Origin: Legionella fallonii LLAP-10
GTDB lineage: Bacteria; Pseudomonadota; Gammaproteobacteria; Legionellales; Legionellaceae
Direction of reading: 5' to 3'
NCBI RefSeq assembly: GCF_000953135.1
Contig: NZ_LN614827.1
Span: forward strand, 1,455,001-1,519,000
DNA length: 64,000 nucleotides
This document shows, piece by piece, positions 51,300-61,568 of this stretch. Numbering within the stretch: the stretch's first letter is position 1; every line of letters starts with the position of its first letter. The translations under genes were made by a program, and so were the position numbers. The notes under the pieces were generated by a model that did not search any database, was not told where the DNA came from, and saw only the letters and a program-made list of their open reading frames with translations.

Positions 51300-52979
51300 A
51301 TGTCTGAAAGTTTCAAAGAACTGTTTGAGCAAAGTATTAGCGGTGCTCAATTTTATCCTGGTGCCATTATTTCTGCTAAAGTCATTGATATAGATGATGA
51401 CTATGTCACTTTAAATGCCGGTCTAAAATCAGAAGGTATTGTTGCAGTAGAAGAATTCTATGACAAAGATGGCGCATTGGAAGTTAGCATTGGTGATACT
51501 GTCGAAGTGGCATTAGATTCAGTTGAAGATGGCCACGGCGAAACGCTGCTTTCAAGAGAAAAAGCAAAGCGTCAGGAAGCATGGCGCAAATTATCCAAGT
51601 GTCATGAAAACAATGAAACAGTTACTGGTCTTATTTCTGGTAAAGTCAAAGGCGGCTTTACAGTGGAAATTGGTACTATACGCGCGTTTTTACCTGGCTC
51701 ATTAGTTGACGTAAGACCTGTAAGAGATCCTTCTTACCTTGAAGGTAAAGAATTAGAATTTAAAGTAATCAAAATGGATCTGAAAAGAAACAACATCGTT
51801 GTTTCTCGTCGTGCAGTTGTGGAAGAAGAAAGCAGTGCTGATAGACAAGCATTACTTGAGTCCTTGCATGATGGTCAAGAGCTACATGGTATTGTTAAAA
51901 ACCTTACCGATTACGGTGCATTTATCGATTTAGGTGGCATCGACGGCTTGTTGCATATTACTGATATTTCTTGGAAACGTGTTAAACATCCAAGCGAACT
52001 ATTATCAGTTGGCCAAGACGTTAAAGTAAAAGTATTAAGTTTTGATAGCGAAAGAAACCGTGTTTCTCTCGGTATGAAGCAATTAGGAAATGATCCTTGG
52101 ATTGATTTAGTTGAAAGATATCCTTTGAACAAAAAATTACAAGGTAAAGTAACTAATATCACTGATTACGGCTGCTTCGTAGAAATTGAAGAAGGCGTAG
52201 AAGGTTTAGTACACATGTCCGAGATGGATTGGACTAACAAAAACGTTCATCCAAGCAAAGTCGTATCTATGGGTGATGTTGTTGACGTTATGGTTCTCGA
52301 AATTGATGAAGAAAGACGTCGCATCTCTTTGGGTATGAAGCAATGCGTAGGCAATCCATGGCAACAATTTGCTGCAAGCCATGCTAAAGGCCAAAAAGTT
52401 AGTGGTAAGATTCGTTCTATTACTGATTTTGGAATATTCATCGGTCTTGATGGTGAAATAGACGGACTGGTTCACTTGTCTGATATTTCCTGGACTGTTG
52501 CTGGTGAAGAAGCTGTAAAACAATTCAAGAAAGGCCAAGAATTAGAAGCCGTTATTCTAGCTATAGATCCTGAGCGTGAGCGTATTTCCTTAGGGTTAAA
52601 ACAGCTTGAAGGAGATAATTTTACAGGCTTTGTTGAGCAGTTCACTAAAGGTGCGATAGTTAAAGGTAAAGTAATCGCCGTTGATGCTAAGTCCGTTACA
52701 GTGGCATTATCAGATGAAGTTACTGGTACTATTCGTGCTAGTGAATTATCTGATGAACGAGTTGATGATGCTACCACTCTTGTTAAAGAGGGTGATGAGA
52801 TTGAAGCTAAAATCATGAATGTTGATCGTAAGAGCCGATCAATAGCTCTTTCAGTTAAAGCGAAAGATGCTCAAGATGAAGCTGAAGCGATCAAAAAATA
52901 CTCTAGAACTGAAGGCTCATCAACAACTACTCTTGGTGATTTGCTAAAAGAAAAAATGGCAAGTAAAGAAGGCGAATAG
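51300..52979 (+). CDS. rpsA: 30S ribosomal protein S1
   Basis: S1 binds mRNA on the 30S subunit. The 559-residue protein contains six S1/OB repeats, visible as recurring [25 protein letters not shown] units with WKRVKHPSE and [10 protein letters not shown] linkers. Length and repeat number match the family. It is followed by a strong terminator. Confidence 0.98.
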   Translation: MSESFKELFEQSISGAQFYPGAIISAKVIDIDDDYVTLNAGLKSEGIVAVEEFYDKDGALEVSIGDTVEVALDSVEDGHGETLLSREKAKRQEAWRKLSKCHENNETVTGLISGKVKGGFTVEIGTIRAFLPGSLVDVRPVRDPSYLEGKELEFKVIKMDLKRNNIVVSRRAVVEEESSADRQALLESLHDGQELHGIVKNLTDYGAFIDLGGIDGLLHITDISWKRVKHPSELLSVGQDVKVKVLSFDSERNRVSLGMKQLGNDPWIDLVERYPLNKKLQGKVTNITDYGCFVEIEEGVEGLVHMSEMDWTNKNVHPSKVVSMGDVVDVMVLEIDEERRRISLGMKQCVGNPWQQFAASHAKGQKVSGKIRSITDFGIFIGLDGEIDGLVHLSDISWTVAGEEAVKQFKKGQELEAVILAIDPERERISLGLKQLEGDNFTGFVEQFTKGAIVKGKVIAVDAKSVTVALSDEVTGTIRASELSDERVDDATTLVKEGDEIEAKIMNVDRKSRSIALSVKAKDAQDEAEAIKKYSRTEGSSTTTLGDLLKEKMASKEGE

Positions 52980-52999
52980 TCTTTTTATAGCAAATAATT

Positions 53000-53030
53000 A
53001 AAAAAGCGTAGAGTGATCTACGCTTTTTTT
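53000..53030 (+). terminator. Rho-independent terminator of rpsA
   Basis: AAAAAGCGTAGA-GTGA-TCTACGCTTTTT is a perfect stem with four-base loop followed by further Ts, 20 bases after the rpsA stop. Confidence 0.9.
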
Positions 53031-53093
53031 GTTTAGTTAATAAAAGATCATGATATGATGCTTCATTAGCTTAAAGATAATAAGGAATATTAA

Positions 53094-53384
53094 ATGCGCC
53101 TATTAATGCTGGTTATATATATAGTGCTTATTATTATTGGCGTTAGTTTTGCAGCTTTAAATGCTTCGTCCGTGGACGTTAACTTTTATTTTAAAACAGT
53201 ATCCATGCCTATATCGGTTCTTATGACCATTATGCTGGGGGTTGGCATTTTAATCGGATTTCTACTTTTTATATCTCGTTATTGGCGTTTAAAAATTGAA
53301 TACCGTAAAATAAAAAATCAATTAAGATTAACGGAAAAAGAAATCAAAAATTTACGCTCAATTCCTTTGCAGGATCAGCACTAA
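53094..53384 (+). CDS. lapA: LapA-domain membrane protein
   Basis: This 96-residue protein has two hydrophobic helices (about 3-20 and 38-60) and a basic/coiled-coil tail. It matches LapA/YciS, which with LapB regulates LPS synthesis in E. coli. It sits immediately before lapB, as is usual. Confidence 0.85.
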   Translation: MRLLMLVIYIVLIIIGVSFAALNASSVDVNFYFKTVSMPISVLMTIMLGVGILIGFLLFISRYWRLKIEYRKIKNQLRLTEKEIKNLRSIPLQDQH

Positions 53385-53431
53385 TTCTTTTATTATTAGG
53401 AAACCCAATATGCAGAGAGGGAAATTAATAA

Positions 53432-54601
53432 ATGATTGATTTATGGCCATTATTGTTGCCTGCAGCTGCTTGGTCAGGGTGGTGGATAGCAAATCGCAAT
53501 AATTCAGATAAAGATTCGCATATACGTAATCGTTTATCACGTGAATATGTAGTTGGACTTAATTATTTATTAAACGAACAATCTGATAAAGCAGTAGACA
53601 TATTTATAAAATTACTAGAAGTAGATAGTGATACGGTAGAAACACATTTAGCGTTAGGTAGTTTGTTTAGACGCCGAGGAGAAGTAGATAGGGCTATTCG
53701 TATTCACCAAAACTTAATTGCAAGACCGCAACTTAGCTTATTACAAAGAAAAGAGGCTTTGATGGCTTTAGGCCAAGATTATATGGGAGCCGGAGTATTC
53801 GATCGAGCCGAACGCATTTTTTTAGAAGTTGTTGAATTAGGTGGAAGCAAAGAAACAAGCAGCTTACAAGGATTATTAGCAATATATCAACAAGAGAAAG
53901 CCTGGGAAAAGGCATTAGATATTATAAAAAAATTAGAAATTTCAACAAATACAAGTCTTCATCATCAGGCAGCCCATTATTATTGTGAAATGGCTAGTCA
54001 GGCACTTAAAATAAATGCTTTGGATAGAGCCATTTATTGTATTAGACAAGCAATGAATGTCGATACGCAATCTGTCCGAGCCAGTTTGATGAATGCTAAT
54101 ATAGAAATAAGAGAAGGGCGATATAAACATGCCATTCGCTCGCTAAAACGCGTTCCAGAGCAAGATGCTGAGTTTTTATCAGAAATTATTGAGCCTTTAG
54201 TTTTTTGTCACAAAGAATTAGATTCAATGGCTGATTGCATTCATTATCTTGAACATGCCTTGATTGAACATCCAAGGGCTTCAATAATTTTCGTTATTGC
54301 TGAGTATTTACGTCAAACTAAAGATATGGATGTTGCTATAGATTTTGTTGCGGATAATTTAAGTAAACATCCTTCAATTAAAGGGTTAAATCGCTTAATT
54401 TATTGGCATCTAGAATCCGCTCATGGAAAGGTTCGAGAAAAGCTGCAAATGCTTTATGACATTACTAGTAAGTTTTTAGAAAATAAACCTATATACAGAT
54501 GTGGTCATTGTGGTTTTGGTAGTAAACATTTACATTGGCATTGTCCAAGTTGTAAACAATGGGGAAGAATGAAACCTATTCATGGTTTGGAAGGGGACTA
54601 G
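53432..54601 (+). CDS. lapB: LPS assembly protein LapB (YciM)
   Basis: LapB is an inner-membrane-anchored cytoplasmic TPR protein that in E. coli controls LpxC proteolysis. The 389-residue protein has an N-terminal membrane segment (WPLLLPAAAWSGWWIA), tandem TPRs over the centre and a C-terminal rubredoxin-like metal site (CGHCGFGS, CPSCKQWG). The lapA-lapB-pyrF neighbourhood is conserved, with an aminotransferase inserted here. Confidence 0.93.
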   Translation: MIDLWPLLLPAAAWSGWWIANRNNSDKDSHIRNRLSREYVVGLNYLLNEQSDKAVDIFIKLLEVDSDTVETHLALGSLFRRRGEVDRAIRIHQNLIARPQLSLLQRKEALMALGQDYMGAGVFDRAERIFLEVVELGGSKETSSLQGLLAIYQQEKAWEKALDIIKKLEISTNTSLHHQAAHYYCEMASQALKINALDRAIYCIRQAMNVDTQSVRASLMNANIEIREGRYKHAIRSLKRVPEQDAEFLSEIIEPLVFCHKELDSMADCIHYLEHALIEHPRASIIFVIAEYLRQTKDMDVAIDFVADNLSKHPSIKGLNRLIYWHLESAHGKVREKLQMLYDITSKFLENKPIYRCGHCGFGSKHLHWHCPSCKQWGRMKPIHGLEGD

Positions 54602-54617
54602 AGGTAAATGGTTATCT

Positions 54618-54706
54618 CTCCTTAGGCTTCCCGCGACTTGTTCGCAGGATCTTATAATGGCGAGGATTCCTAAGCCCGTGGCTAAGCGCGGGATGTAGAA
54701 ATGGGG
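54618..54706. repeat. Hairpin-rich intergenic sequence after lapB
   Basis: CTTAGG (54621) and CCTAAG (54669) pair across the region, with smaller hairpins GCGA-n5-TCGC and CCCG-n9-CGGG. It may be a terminator or a repeat relic; there is no coding frame. Confidence 0.35.
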
Positions 54707-54740
54707 GATGGACACCTACTACGATTAGAGTGAGATTAAA

Positions 54741-55859
54741 ATGCATTTTATTGATTTAAAAAAACAATATTCTTTAATAGAAAATAATATCTTAAATAGT
54801 ATAAAAAAAGTTTTGGATCATGGTCAATATATCATGGGGCCTGAAATTGCAGCGCTTGAGCAGCAATTAGCCTCTTTTGTAGGTGTTAAACACGCGATTG
54901 TTAATGCTAGTGGTACGGATGCACTACTAATGGCACTGATGGCATTGGATATTCAACCTGGCGATGAAGTAATTACAAGTCCCTTTAGCTTTTTTGCAAC
55001 CGCTGAAGTAATTAGTCTTTGTCATGCGGTTCCTGTTTTTGTTGATATCGATCCTTTAACTTATAATTTAGATCCCAAGCACTTGGAAGCTGCAATTACT
55101 AAGAAAACAAAGGCAATTATACCCGTTGGATTATATGGTCAATGTGCTGAGCATGATGCAATTAATGCAATTGCTGATCAATACGGTATTCCTATTATTG
55201 AAGATGCGGCTCAAAGCTTTGGTGCTACCTATAAAGGTAAACATTCTTGTGCCTTGTCTACTATAGGCTGTACAAGTTTCTTCCCTTCTAAACCCTTAGG
55301 GGGATATGGCGATTCAGGTGCCTGCTTTACTAACGATGATGATATTGCACAAAAGTTAATTGAAATAAGAATACATGGACAAAATGCTCGTTACTGCCAT
55401 AGTCGAATTGGTATCAATGGAAGAATGGATACTATTCAAGCGGCTATATTAATTGAGAAAATGAAACTATTTCCTGAAGAGATCCAATTGCGTCAACAAG
55501 TGGCTAAACGTTATGACCAAATGCTTTCTTCTGTAGTAAAAACCCCTCATGTTCTACCACATAACACAAGTGTCTATGCTCAATATACGATTGAGGTAGA
55601 GAGCCGAGACTTGTTTCAAAAAGCAATGCAAACGGAGGGGATTCCAACTGCAATACATTATCCTGTTGCCATGCATCAGCAAAAAGCACTAAGTTATTTA
55701 AATTACAAAGCCGGTGATTTCCCCCATGCGGAAAAAGCTAGCCACCACGTTATCAGCTTGCCTATGCATCCTTATCTGGATGAAAACGAGCAAATGAAAG
55801 TTGTTTCTGCTGTAAAAAATGCTTTAATAGTGACCAGAAATGGTGAGGTTGTGCTATAA
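54741..55859 (+). CDS. DegT/DnrJ/EryC1-type sugar aminotransferase
   Basis: This 372-residue PLP enzyme transaminates nucleotide keto-sugars for cell-surface glycans. ASGTDALLMALMAL, EDAAQSFGATYKG and the PLP lysine in FFPSKPLGGYGDSG are visible. The exact sugar (perosamine or another amino sugar of LPS) cannot be told. It overlaps pyrF by one base. Confidence 0.9.
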   Translation: MHFIDLKKQYSLIENNILNSIKKVLDHGQYIMGPEIAALEQQLASFVGVKHAIVNASGTDALLMALMALDIQPGDEVITSPFSFFATAEVISLCHAVPVFVDIDPLTYNLDPKHLEAAITKKTKAIIPVGLYGQCAEHDAINAIADQYGIPIIEDAAQSFGATYKGKHSCALSTIGCTSFFPSKPLGGYGDSGACFTNDDDIAQKLIEIRIHGQNARYCHSRIGINGRMDTIQAAILIEKMKLFPEEIQLRQQVAKRYDQMLSSVVKTPHVLPHNTSVYAQYTIEVESRDLFQKAMQTEGIPTAIHYPVAMHQQKALSYLNYKAGDFPHAEKASHHVISLPMHPYLDENEQMKVVSAVKNALIVTRNGEVVL

Positions 55860-56557
55860 TGACGTCCAAGCTTATAGTCGCTTTGGATTTTGATAATCAG
55901 GATGATGCTTTAAATCTAATTGATAAACTGGATCCTACTCATTGTGCATTAAAAGTGGGTAGTGAAATGTTTACCTTGTTTGGAACAAATTTTGTTAAGT
56001 CGCTAATCAATAGGCAGTTCAAAGTGTTCCTCGATTTAAAGTTTCATGACATACCTAATACAGTTGCAAAAGCATGTAAAGCTTGCGCTGAGTTGGGGGT
56101 ATGGATGATTAATGTTCATGCACTTGGCGGACTTACCATGATGAAGGCCGCAAAAGAAGCAATAAAAGAATATGGCAGTCACAAACCATTGCTTATTGCT
56201 GTAACCGTTTTAACAAGTTTTAAAGAAGAGGAATTAGCCGGTTTAGGAATTAATTGTTCTATTGAGAAACAAGTAAAGCATCTTGCGTCTTTAGCTCGAG
56301 ATGCTGGGTTAGATGGTGTGGTCAGTTCAGCTCACGAAGTAAAAACAATTAAGCAAATATGTGGGACTGAGTTTTTAACTATAACGCCAGGAATAAGATT
56401 ATCAAGTAATTCAAAGGACGACCAATCACGCGTTATGACTCCGCGACAAGCTGTTAATGAAGGGAGTGATTATCTTGTTGTGGGGCGGCCCATCACTCAG
56501 GCTTTAAATCCTGCAATCGTTGTTGCCGAAATTTTAAATGAAATAGGGATAGCATAG
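55859..56557 (+). CDS. pyrF: Orotidine 5'-phosphate decarboxylase
   Basis: PyrF catalyses the last step of UMP synthesis. The catalytic charged network is in FLDLKFHDIPNT, and the phosphate-binding TPGIR and YLVVGRPIT loops are present. It has 232 residues. ATG 55859 overlaps the upstream stop (ATAATGA). Confidence 0.96.
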   Translation: MTSKLIVALDFDNQDDALNLIDKLDPTHCALKVGSEMFTLFGTNFVKSLINRQFKVFLDLKFHDIPNTVAKACKACAELGVWMINVHALGGLTMMKAAKEAIKEYGSHKPLLIAVTVLTSFKEEELAGLGINCSIEKQVKHLASLARDAGLDGVVSSAHEVKTIKQICGTEFLTITPGIRLSSNSKDDQSRVMTPRQAVNEGSDYLVVGRPITQALNPAIVVAEILNEIGIA

Positions 56558-56652
56558 TATGAATGATATTTAACCTATTTTATTTTAGGTGTTTTTATGT
56601 TAATTATATTTGATGTAGTAAATAAGTATTTAAATAAGATTGCCTCTTACTT

Positions 56653-56672
56653 AGATTGTTATACAACAATCT
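56653..56672. promoter_or_regulatory. 20-base palindrome upstream of vpdC
   Basis: AGATTGTT-ATAC-AACAATCT is a perfect inverted repeat ending 23 bases before the vpdC start. Its position suggests a regulator site overlapping the promoter or 5' UTR. I recognise no known Legionella operator in it. Confidence 0.45.
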
Positions 56673-56695
56673 CTACACTTTTTGAGGATTGAGCG

Positions 56696-59335
56696 ATGAC
56701 CCCACAGCACGTGATAAGTCAGCTGCTAGAATCTGACACAAAATATCCTAAAAATCTAGATCTTTTAAAAAAAATAATTATTACTGCATATTTAGGGCGT
56801 TTTAGAGTCAATGGACAATCTCCTGATAATAAAATTTCTTTAGCTAATTATCTATTTGATGAAGAACGAGTGATGTTTGATTACACTCGTTTAAGTGATG
56901 AGAAAAAAGAGCTTTTTCTAAAATGGCTTCTTGAGCCACATCAAGCAGAAAAAGAAACTGATTATTTTAATGGTGTTCATGTTAATGAATATCGAGGGTT
57001 TACTGCTGAAGTTGCTTTGAGCTGGTGGGGAAGGTTATTGAGTTGGTTCGAAAATAGGTTTTCAGAACTTTGGAAAATAACCGATTTAAGTTTATCTCTT
57101 AATTATCAACTTACTAGTATTGAAGTTTGTCATGGTAATCATGGTAGTTTAATTGGATTTAATCAATTTTTAGCCCCTCGTTCAGGCACTAAATATAAAG
57201 CTCCCGATGATTTAGAAAAAGAGCCTCTTGGTAATGCCAAAAGAGTTTTTATAACAGATAAATTAGTTGAGCAATTAACTCGAGTTAACTTAAAAAATCT
57301 TAATTTTGAGTCTGTATGCAGAAGTCCCCATCCTCAATCAATCGTAATAGCGGACTACAATGCGCGCTATACAGAAATGTATAATTACAGACAAATGCAA
57401 AAATATGCAGACTACAAACCCTGGTATCTTAGTCTTTGGCAGTGGTTTGTTTCATTCTTTTATCCAGAGGAAAAAGTTGAAAAGAGGGCATCTGTAGATA
57501 ATAGCCTTAAGCTATTGTATGAAAATGAAACTGTTAAAATATACGAACGTGAAATAACCAAGGAAGTTATTGTCCAAGAAAAGCGTCCTGATATCAATAA
57601 TGCAGTTTTTTGTGGTGGCGGAGGTAAAATATTTGCCCACGTTGGTGTCTGGAGAGCACTCTGCGAAGCCAATATACGGTTAGAACATTTTGCTGGAAGT
57701 TCCGCTGGGGCAATTATGTCCTTGTTTTGTTACTTAGGCTATTCTGCGGATGAAATTACTGATTTATTTAAACATTTTAAACAAGAGCATTTAGTTTTTT
57801 TTGATATAGATAGAAATGGTTTATCTGATCCTCATGCTTTAAAGACCTCTCTCGATTATGCGATTGCACTCAAGGTAAAACAAATTGTTGCTAAGTATAA
57901 TATCCCATTTCCTCAGGGTAAGATTACTTTTGCTACGTTGGATAATTTGAAAAAACAGTGTCCGGATTGCGGCATAGGGGAGGAGTTGATAGTAACCGCC
58001 ACCAAGAAGAAATCAAGGCAGACGCGCTACTTCTCATTAACCAGATCGCCAAACTTTGAGGTCAGTGAAGCCGTTAAAATATCAGCAAGTATACCCCCTA
58101 TTTACAGAGGCACATTTATTGATGGAGAAGAACATAATGATGGAGGAGTGTTAAGCAACTTCCCTACAGAGGCTTTTGGGGATGATCATACAACGTTATT
58201 AGAATCAGAATATGGTAACAACCTAAAAGTCTTAGCAGTTCAGTTTGATAATGGTACAGAACGATTCACTATAGATAGATTAGAACAAGTCTATAGAGAA
58301 AATTTCATTCTAAATTGGATATACAGCCTTATAACCGGAGTTAGTGATCCGGCTAGTGGCTGGGAACAAGATAGGATGAAATTACGAAAATATGCGGCAC
58401 AATCGCTAGTAGTTAACGTTGATGATGTTTCTACCACATCATTTACTATAGAAGATGATGTCAGAAATAAAGTGATTCAAAAGGGATACGAGACTACTAA
58501 AAGTTATTTAGATGTGCGCTATAAGAAGAATGAAAATGGAACTTATGAAAATAAGGAATATATGTATTCTACATTTCATTCCCTAGGAGATTTATTGTCT
58601 TATTGTTGCTATAGAGGTGATAAACATTGGTTTGAAATTGTTAATAATTTAATTGTTCAATCTTCATTACCCAATAGAGCGTCATTAATGAAACAATCTT
58701 TAGAATTAAGAGAGCTTTATTTTAAACCAGCCGCTGGTGCTGCCGACAGTGCAAAACCTGTTGTAGCAGCTGAATCTAATTCAGTAACCTTTTTTGGTAA
58801 TGATATTCCTCAGGAGCAATTTGAAATCAATGAGGAAAATCATAATGTTTTATTATCTGTATATCCAATTTTTCTTAAGATATCCTCTGAGTTTGTAAAA
58901 AGCAGCATCGATAAAAGGACACTGGAAGTAGCGAGACATTCATTAACATTACAATCCCCATTTCGATGTTTAGAACACTTGGAGAAGATAAAGGATGAGT
59001 CTAATATTGTTCTTCACATTTTTATTAAATTTATAAGAGAGCTTAAGGAAAATCCGAGTGCGGAACTCTACCGTGCGCTACAAGACTTTCGGCATTTAAT
59101 GTACAGTGGCGCTAATTTATTTAAAGCCGAATATTATGATAAATGGGATTTATCTATTCCCCAATGTCTGAGGGTATTAAAATTATTTAGTACCAATCAA
59201 CATGCTTTAATTCCTAAATTATTAGCTAGTTTGTGTGAAAGAGAAGAGCCTCTGCAAACGGTAGTGAACGGAGTTTATTATGATGATTTTAGCGAGGACT
59301 CTGTCGAGGAAGAACGTCTAAGTTTTAGTCTATAA
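56696..59335 (+). CDS. vpdC: VpdC-like patatin phospholipase effector
   Basis: This is an 879-residue protein with a central patatin domain: oxyanion loop GGGGK at 307-311, GSSAG with nucleophile Ser336, and DGG with Asp482. Flanking N- and C-terminal regions have no recognisable domain. The tail is acidic (DDFSEDSVEEERL), like Dot/Icm signals. I recall VpdC (lpg1426, about 853 residues) in L. pneumophila directly after pyrF, the same place. VpdC is described as a ubiquitin-activated phospholipase that alters host lipids. Confidence 0.9.
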   Translation: MTPQHVISQLLESDTKYPKNLDLLKKIIITAYLGRFRVNGQSPDNKISLANYLFDEERVMFDYTRLSDEKKELFLKWLLEPHQAEKETDYFNGVHVNEYRGFTAEVALSWWGRLLSWFENRFSELWKITDLSLSLNYQLTSIEVCHGNHGSLIGFNQFLAPRSGTKYKAPDDLEKEPLGNAKRVFITDKLVEQLTRVNLKNLNFESVCRSPHPQSIVIADYNARYTEMYNYRQMQKYADYKPWYLSLWQWFVSFFYPEEKVEKRASVDNSLKLLYENETVKIYEREITKEVIVQEKRPDINNAVFCGGGGKIFAHVGVWRALCEANIRLEHFAGSSAGAIMSLFCYLGYSADEITDLFKHFKQEHLVFFDIDRNGLSDPHALKTSLDYAIALKVKQIVAKYNIPFPQGKITFATLDNLKKQCPDCGIGEELIVTATKKKSRQTRYFSLTRSPNFEVSEAVKISASIPPIYRGTFIDGEEHNDGGVLSNFPTEAFGDDHTTLLESEYGNNLKVLAVQFDNGTERFTIDRLEQVYRENFILNWIYSLITGVSDPASGWEQDRMKLRKYAAQSLVVNVDDVSTTSFTIEDDVRNKVIQKGYETTKSYLDVRYKKNENGTYENKEYMYSTFHSLGDLLSYCCYRGDKHWFEIVNNLIVQSSLPNRASLMKQSLELRELYFKPAAGAADSAKPVVAAESNSVTFFGNDIPQEQFEINEENHNVLLSVYPIFLKISSEFVKSSIDKRTLEVARHSLTLQSPFRCLEHLEKIKDESNIVLHIFIKFIRELKENPSAELYRALQDFRHLMYSGANLFKAEYYDKWDLSIPQCLRVLKLFSTNQHALIPKLLASLCEREEPLQTVVNGVYYDDFSEDSVEEERLSFSL

Positions 59336-59776
59336 TTAATTGGAGTAAAACTTGGTGAAACCTGATATTACTTAGCTGGCTATTTATCTCCCCCCTCCAT
59401 ATTAATGATTTTCCCGCGTGAGCAGAATATGGGTGTTCGCCGATGGAGGTCGAACATCACTGTCATTAACTTTTTGGATAAGAAGCGTATTAGATCCAGT
59501 CTCTATTACGATCCATTCGTCCTGCGGCGTCGCTTTAGCCCTCATCAGGCCGAACGAGGCAAAGTAAAATCTGAGTTCCGTATCCGAAACTGACGTTAAC
59601 TTAAGCAGTTTTCGGTCATTCGGATGAGTTTACGACTAGGGATCTGCATGAGCCACATCGAGGAGATCCCTCGCTGCGCACAGAATGACGTTCCTGGTAG
59701 AGGCTATGCCGATACGGAAAAAGCTGACTGAAATTTTGTTTCAGGTTATACTTCTTTTTTTGCTCTCAATCTTGAT
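59336..59776. other. Intergenic region with palindromic sequence
   Basis: This 441-base gap holds a nested inverted-repeat element (59576-59719). A 62-codon frame at 59405-59593 lacks a ribosome-binding site and has repeat-like composition, so I do not call it. No RNA gene is recognised. Confidence 0.5.
59576..59719. repeat. Nested palindromic element
   Basis: Outer arms TTCCGTATC (59576-59584) and GATACGGAA (59711-59719) enclose CCGAAACTG / CAGTTTTCGG (59584-59615) and AGGGATC / GATCCCT (59638-59671). The segment GATCCCTCGCTGCGCACAG resembles dispersed repeats seen in other intracellular bacteria. Confidence 0.6.
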
Positions 59777-60202
59777 ATGTATAGTAATTTAACTCTTTAT
59801 TACCTTAATCAAATAGGAATTACTCCATGGGTAAATAAAGAGCTCATTCCAAATTTAATAGATCAACCCAATGAGACGAGTACTCACCCAATAATTGTTC
59901 TTATTTCTACAGAATTGAGTGATAAGATGCGTTCTCTTTTTAATCAAATGATGGATTATATTGATATAACGCAAGATGAGGTATTAGTTGTTGCGGTTAG
60001 AGAACAAGAGTTAGAGAATAAATTGCTAGATAAAGCTCCTCAGGCTTTATTATCATTGGGACCCAATGTTAACGATTTAAATTTGCCTTACCCTATATTT
60101 CAAGGGTTAGCTCTTGAGTATTTGTTGGATAACCCTCTATCTAAAAGAGAAGTTTTTCAAGTTCTAACTCGACTTAGAGCCTATTTGCAAATAAGTTCTT
60201 AA
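59777..60202 (+). CDS. HolD-like DNA polymerase III psi subunit
   Basis: This 141-residue protein's N-terminus (YYLNQIGITPWV) resembles the HolD segment that contacts chi, and the remainder has the short alpha/beta character of psi. The match is by eye and the family diverges quickly, so the call is moderate. It has no close operon partner. Confidence 0.5.
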   Translation: MYSNLTLYYLNQIGITPWVNKELIPNLIDQPNETSTHPIIVLISTELSDKMRSLFNQMMDYIDITQDEVLVVAVREQELENKLLDKAPQALLSLGPNVNDLNLPYPIFQGLALEYLLDNPLSKREVFQVLTRLRAYLQISS

Positions 60203-60444
60203 AAAATTAATATTATAGCTCGCACACTGTTATTAAATTAATGTGAGCTTCGGATAAGATCGCGGGACAATGCACCCAGGTTACAAACCATTTTTATGCC
60301 GAATTCCCGTTAAAGTAACATGTTGTAATCAACACATACAAATTAAAATTTCTTTGAACACATGGAGTAGATAAGAGGGTAATAGCTTCGGCTCGATGTT
60401 GAATGTAGCAAAAATGCTCAGAACTAAAAATATAAGGTGGCTTT

Positions 60445-60924
60445 ATGAACATAAAGGGATTTACATTAATTGAGACCTTAATCGCTTTAATTTGTTTTGC
60501 AGGCTTATCCTTATTGGGTGTTATTTCTGCTTCCTTTTTAAAATATAATCATGAACGCCAAGTTATAATCGATGAGATTCGAGTTGCGATACAATATGCA
60601 AAAATTCAAGCCGCTACTCGAGGCAGCCCAGTGTATCTTACTCCCTTTGATCATCAATCGCACAATTGGTCGAGTGGGATGAAATTAACGCAATATAATA
60701 GTAAAAAGAACGCAATGGAGCTTTTGTATCAGTGGGAGTGGCATCATCCTCGCTGGAGTATTACCTGGAATGGCGTGCACTCACTTAATAAAATTATTTT
60801 ATCGTATAATCCCATAAGTACCATGAGTAATGGCAAATTTGTGATATCTAATCCTTATACCAAGGAGCACTTGATCATTGTGTTAAATAGACTTGGAAGA
60901 GTAAAAGTTAAATCGGATTCGTGA
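60445..60924 (+). CDS. Type IV pilin-like prepilin (GspH/FimT type)
   Basis: This 159-residue prepilin has the cleavage/methylation motif KG-FTLIE at residues 4-10 followed by a hydrophobic helix (TLIALICFAGLSLLGVIS). The C-terminal region is a small beta-rich head as in minor pseudopilins. It could serve type IV pili, competence or type II secretion. It stands apart from other pilus genes. Confidence 0.85.
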   Translation: MNIKGFTLIETLIALICFAGLSLLGVISASFLKYNHERQVIIDEIRVAIQYAKIQAATRGSPVYLTPFDHQSHNWSSGMKLTQYNSKKNAMELLYQWEWHHPRWSITWNGVHSLNKIILSYNPISTMSNGKFVISNPYTKEHLIIVLNRLGRVKVKSDS

Positions 60925-61028
60925 TTAAAAATAGACTTATTTTCCACCACAAAGACGGAAGTACCCTTGTTCACATCTTACTAATTTTGTAATATCCCAT
61001 GATGTAGGAGTTTAGTGAACTATTATCT

Positions 61029-61568
61029 ATGTTTATTAATAATCAGCCCATATTTGTAGCTGAACCCCAAAATCCCCATTCTCTCCTCGATTGGCGAGAG
61101 TGTCGTCATTCATTAACGGATAAGCTCCAAGCAGCAAGGGGAAGCACTCAATTAACTGTGATTTCACAACAGTGGACACGACCAACGTGGTGGGATAGGT
61201 ATTTGCTGCAAATTGATGATGAACTCATTTTTGAGCGCGAAATTATGATGAAACATCACCATACCGACTATTGGTATGCTCGAACAATAATTCCGAAAAA
61301 ATGTTATTTTAGCGACCCCGAATTTTTTAAGCGTCTTGAAAAAGAATCTATAAGAAATTTGATTTTTGATAACTCTAAAGTACATCGGGTGACGATGCTT
61401 AATTACCCAATAGATAAGCAATGTATTGAATTTAACTGGGTTAAAAAACATCTAAACAATATTGATGGCATTATCTGGGTAAGATTAGCGGAGTATTCTT
61501 TAAATTACTTAGAGTCTTTTTATTTAGCTGAATTGCTGTTACCAGAATTAGAGTGTCTATCATGCTGA
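61029..61568 (+). CDS. ubiC: Chorismate lyase
   Basis: UbiC converts chorismate to 4-hydroxybenzoate for ubiquinone. Conserved pieces are WWDRYLLQID, the product-binding YARTIIP and the C-terminal LAELLLPEL. It has 179 residues and no signal peptide. It overlaps the start of ubiA, its pathway partner. Confidence 0.85.
   Translation: MFINNQPIFVAEPQNPHSLLDWRECRHSLTDKLQAARGSTQLTVISQQWTRPTWWDRYLLQIDDELIFEREIMMKHHHTDYWYARTIIPKKCYFSDPEFFKRLEKESIRNLIFDNSKVHRVTMLNYPIDKQCIEFNWVKKHLNNIDGIIWVRLAEYSLNYLESFYLAELLLPELECLSC

Noticed and set aside
52206..52816. Minus-strand frames opposite rpsA
   Set aside because: Antisense shadows of repeated S1 domains; no start signals.
59405..59593. 62-codon frame after vpdC
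   Set aside because: No ribosome-binding site, Arg-rich composition typical of repeat DNA, and it overlaps the palindromic region.
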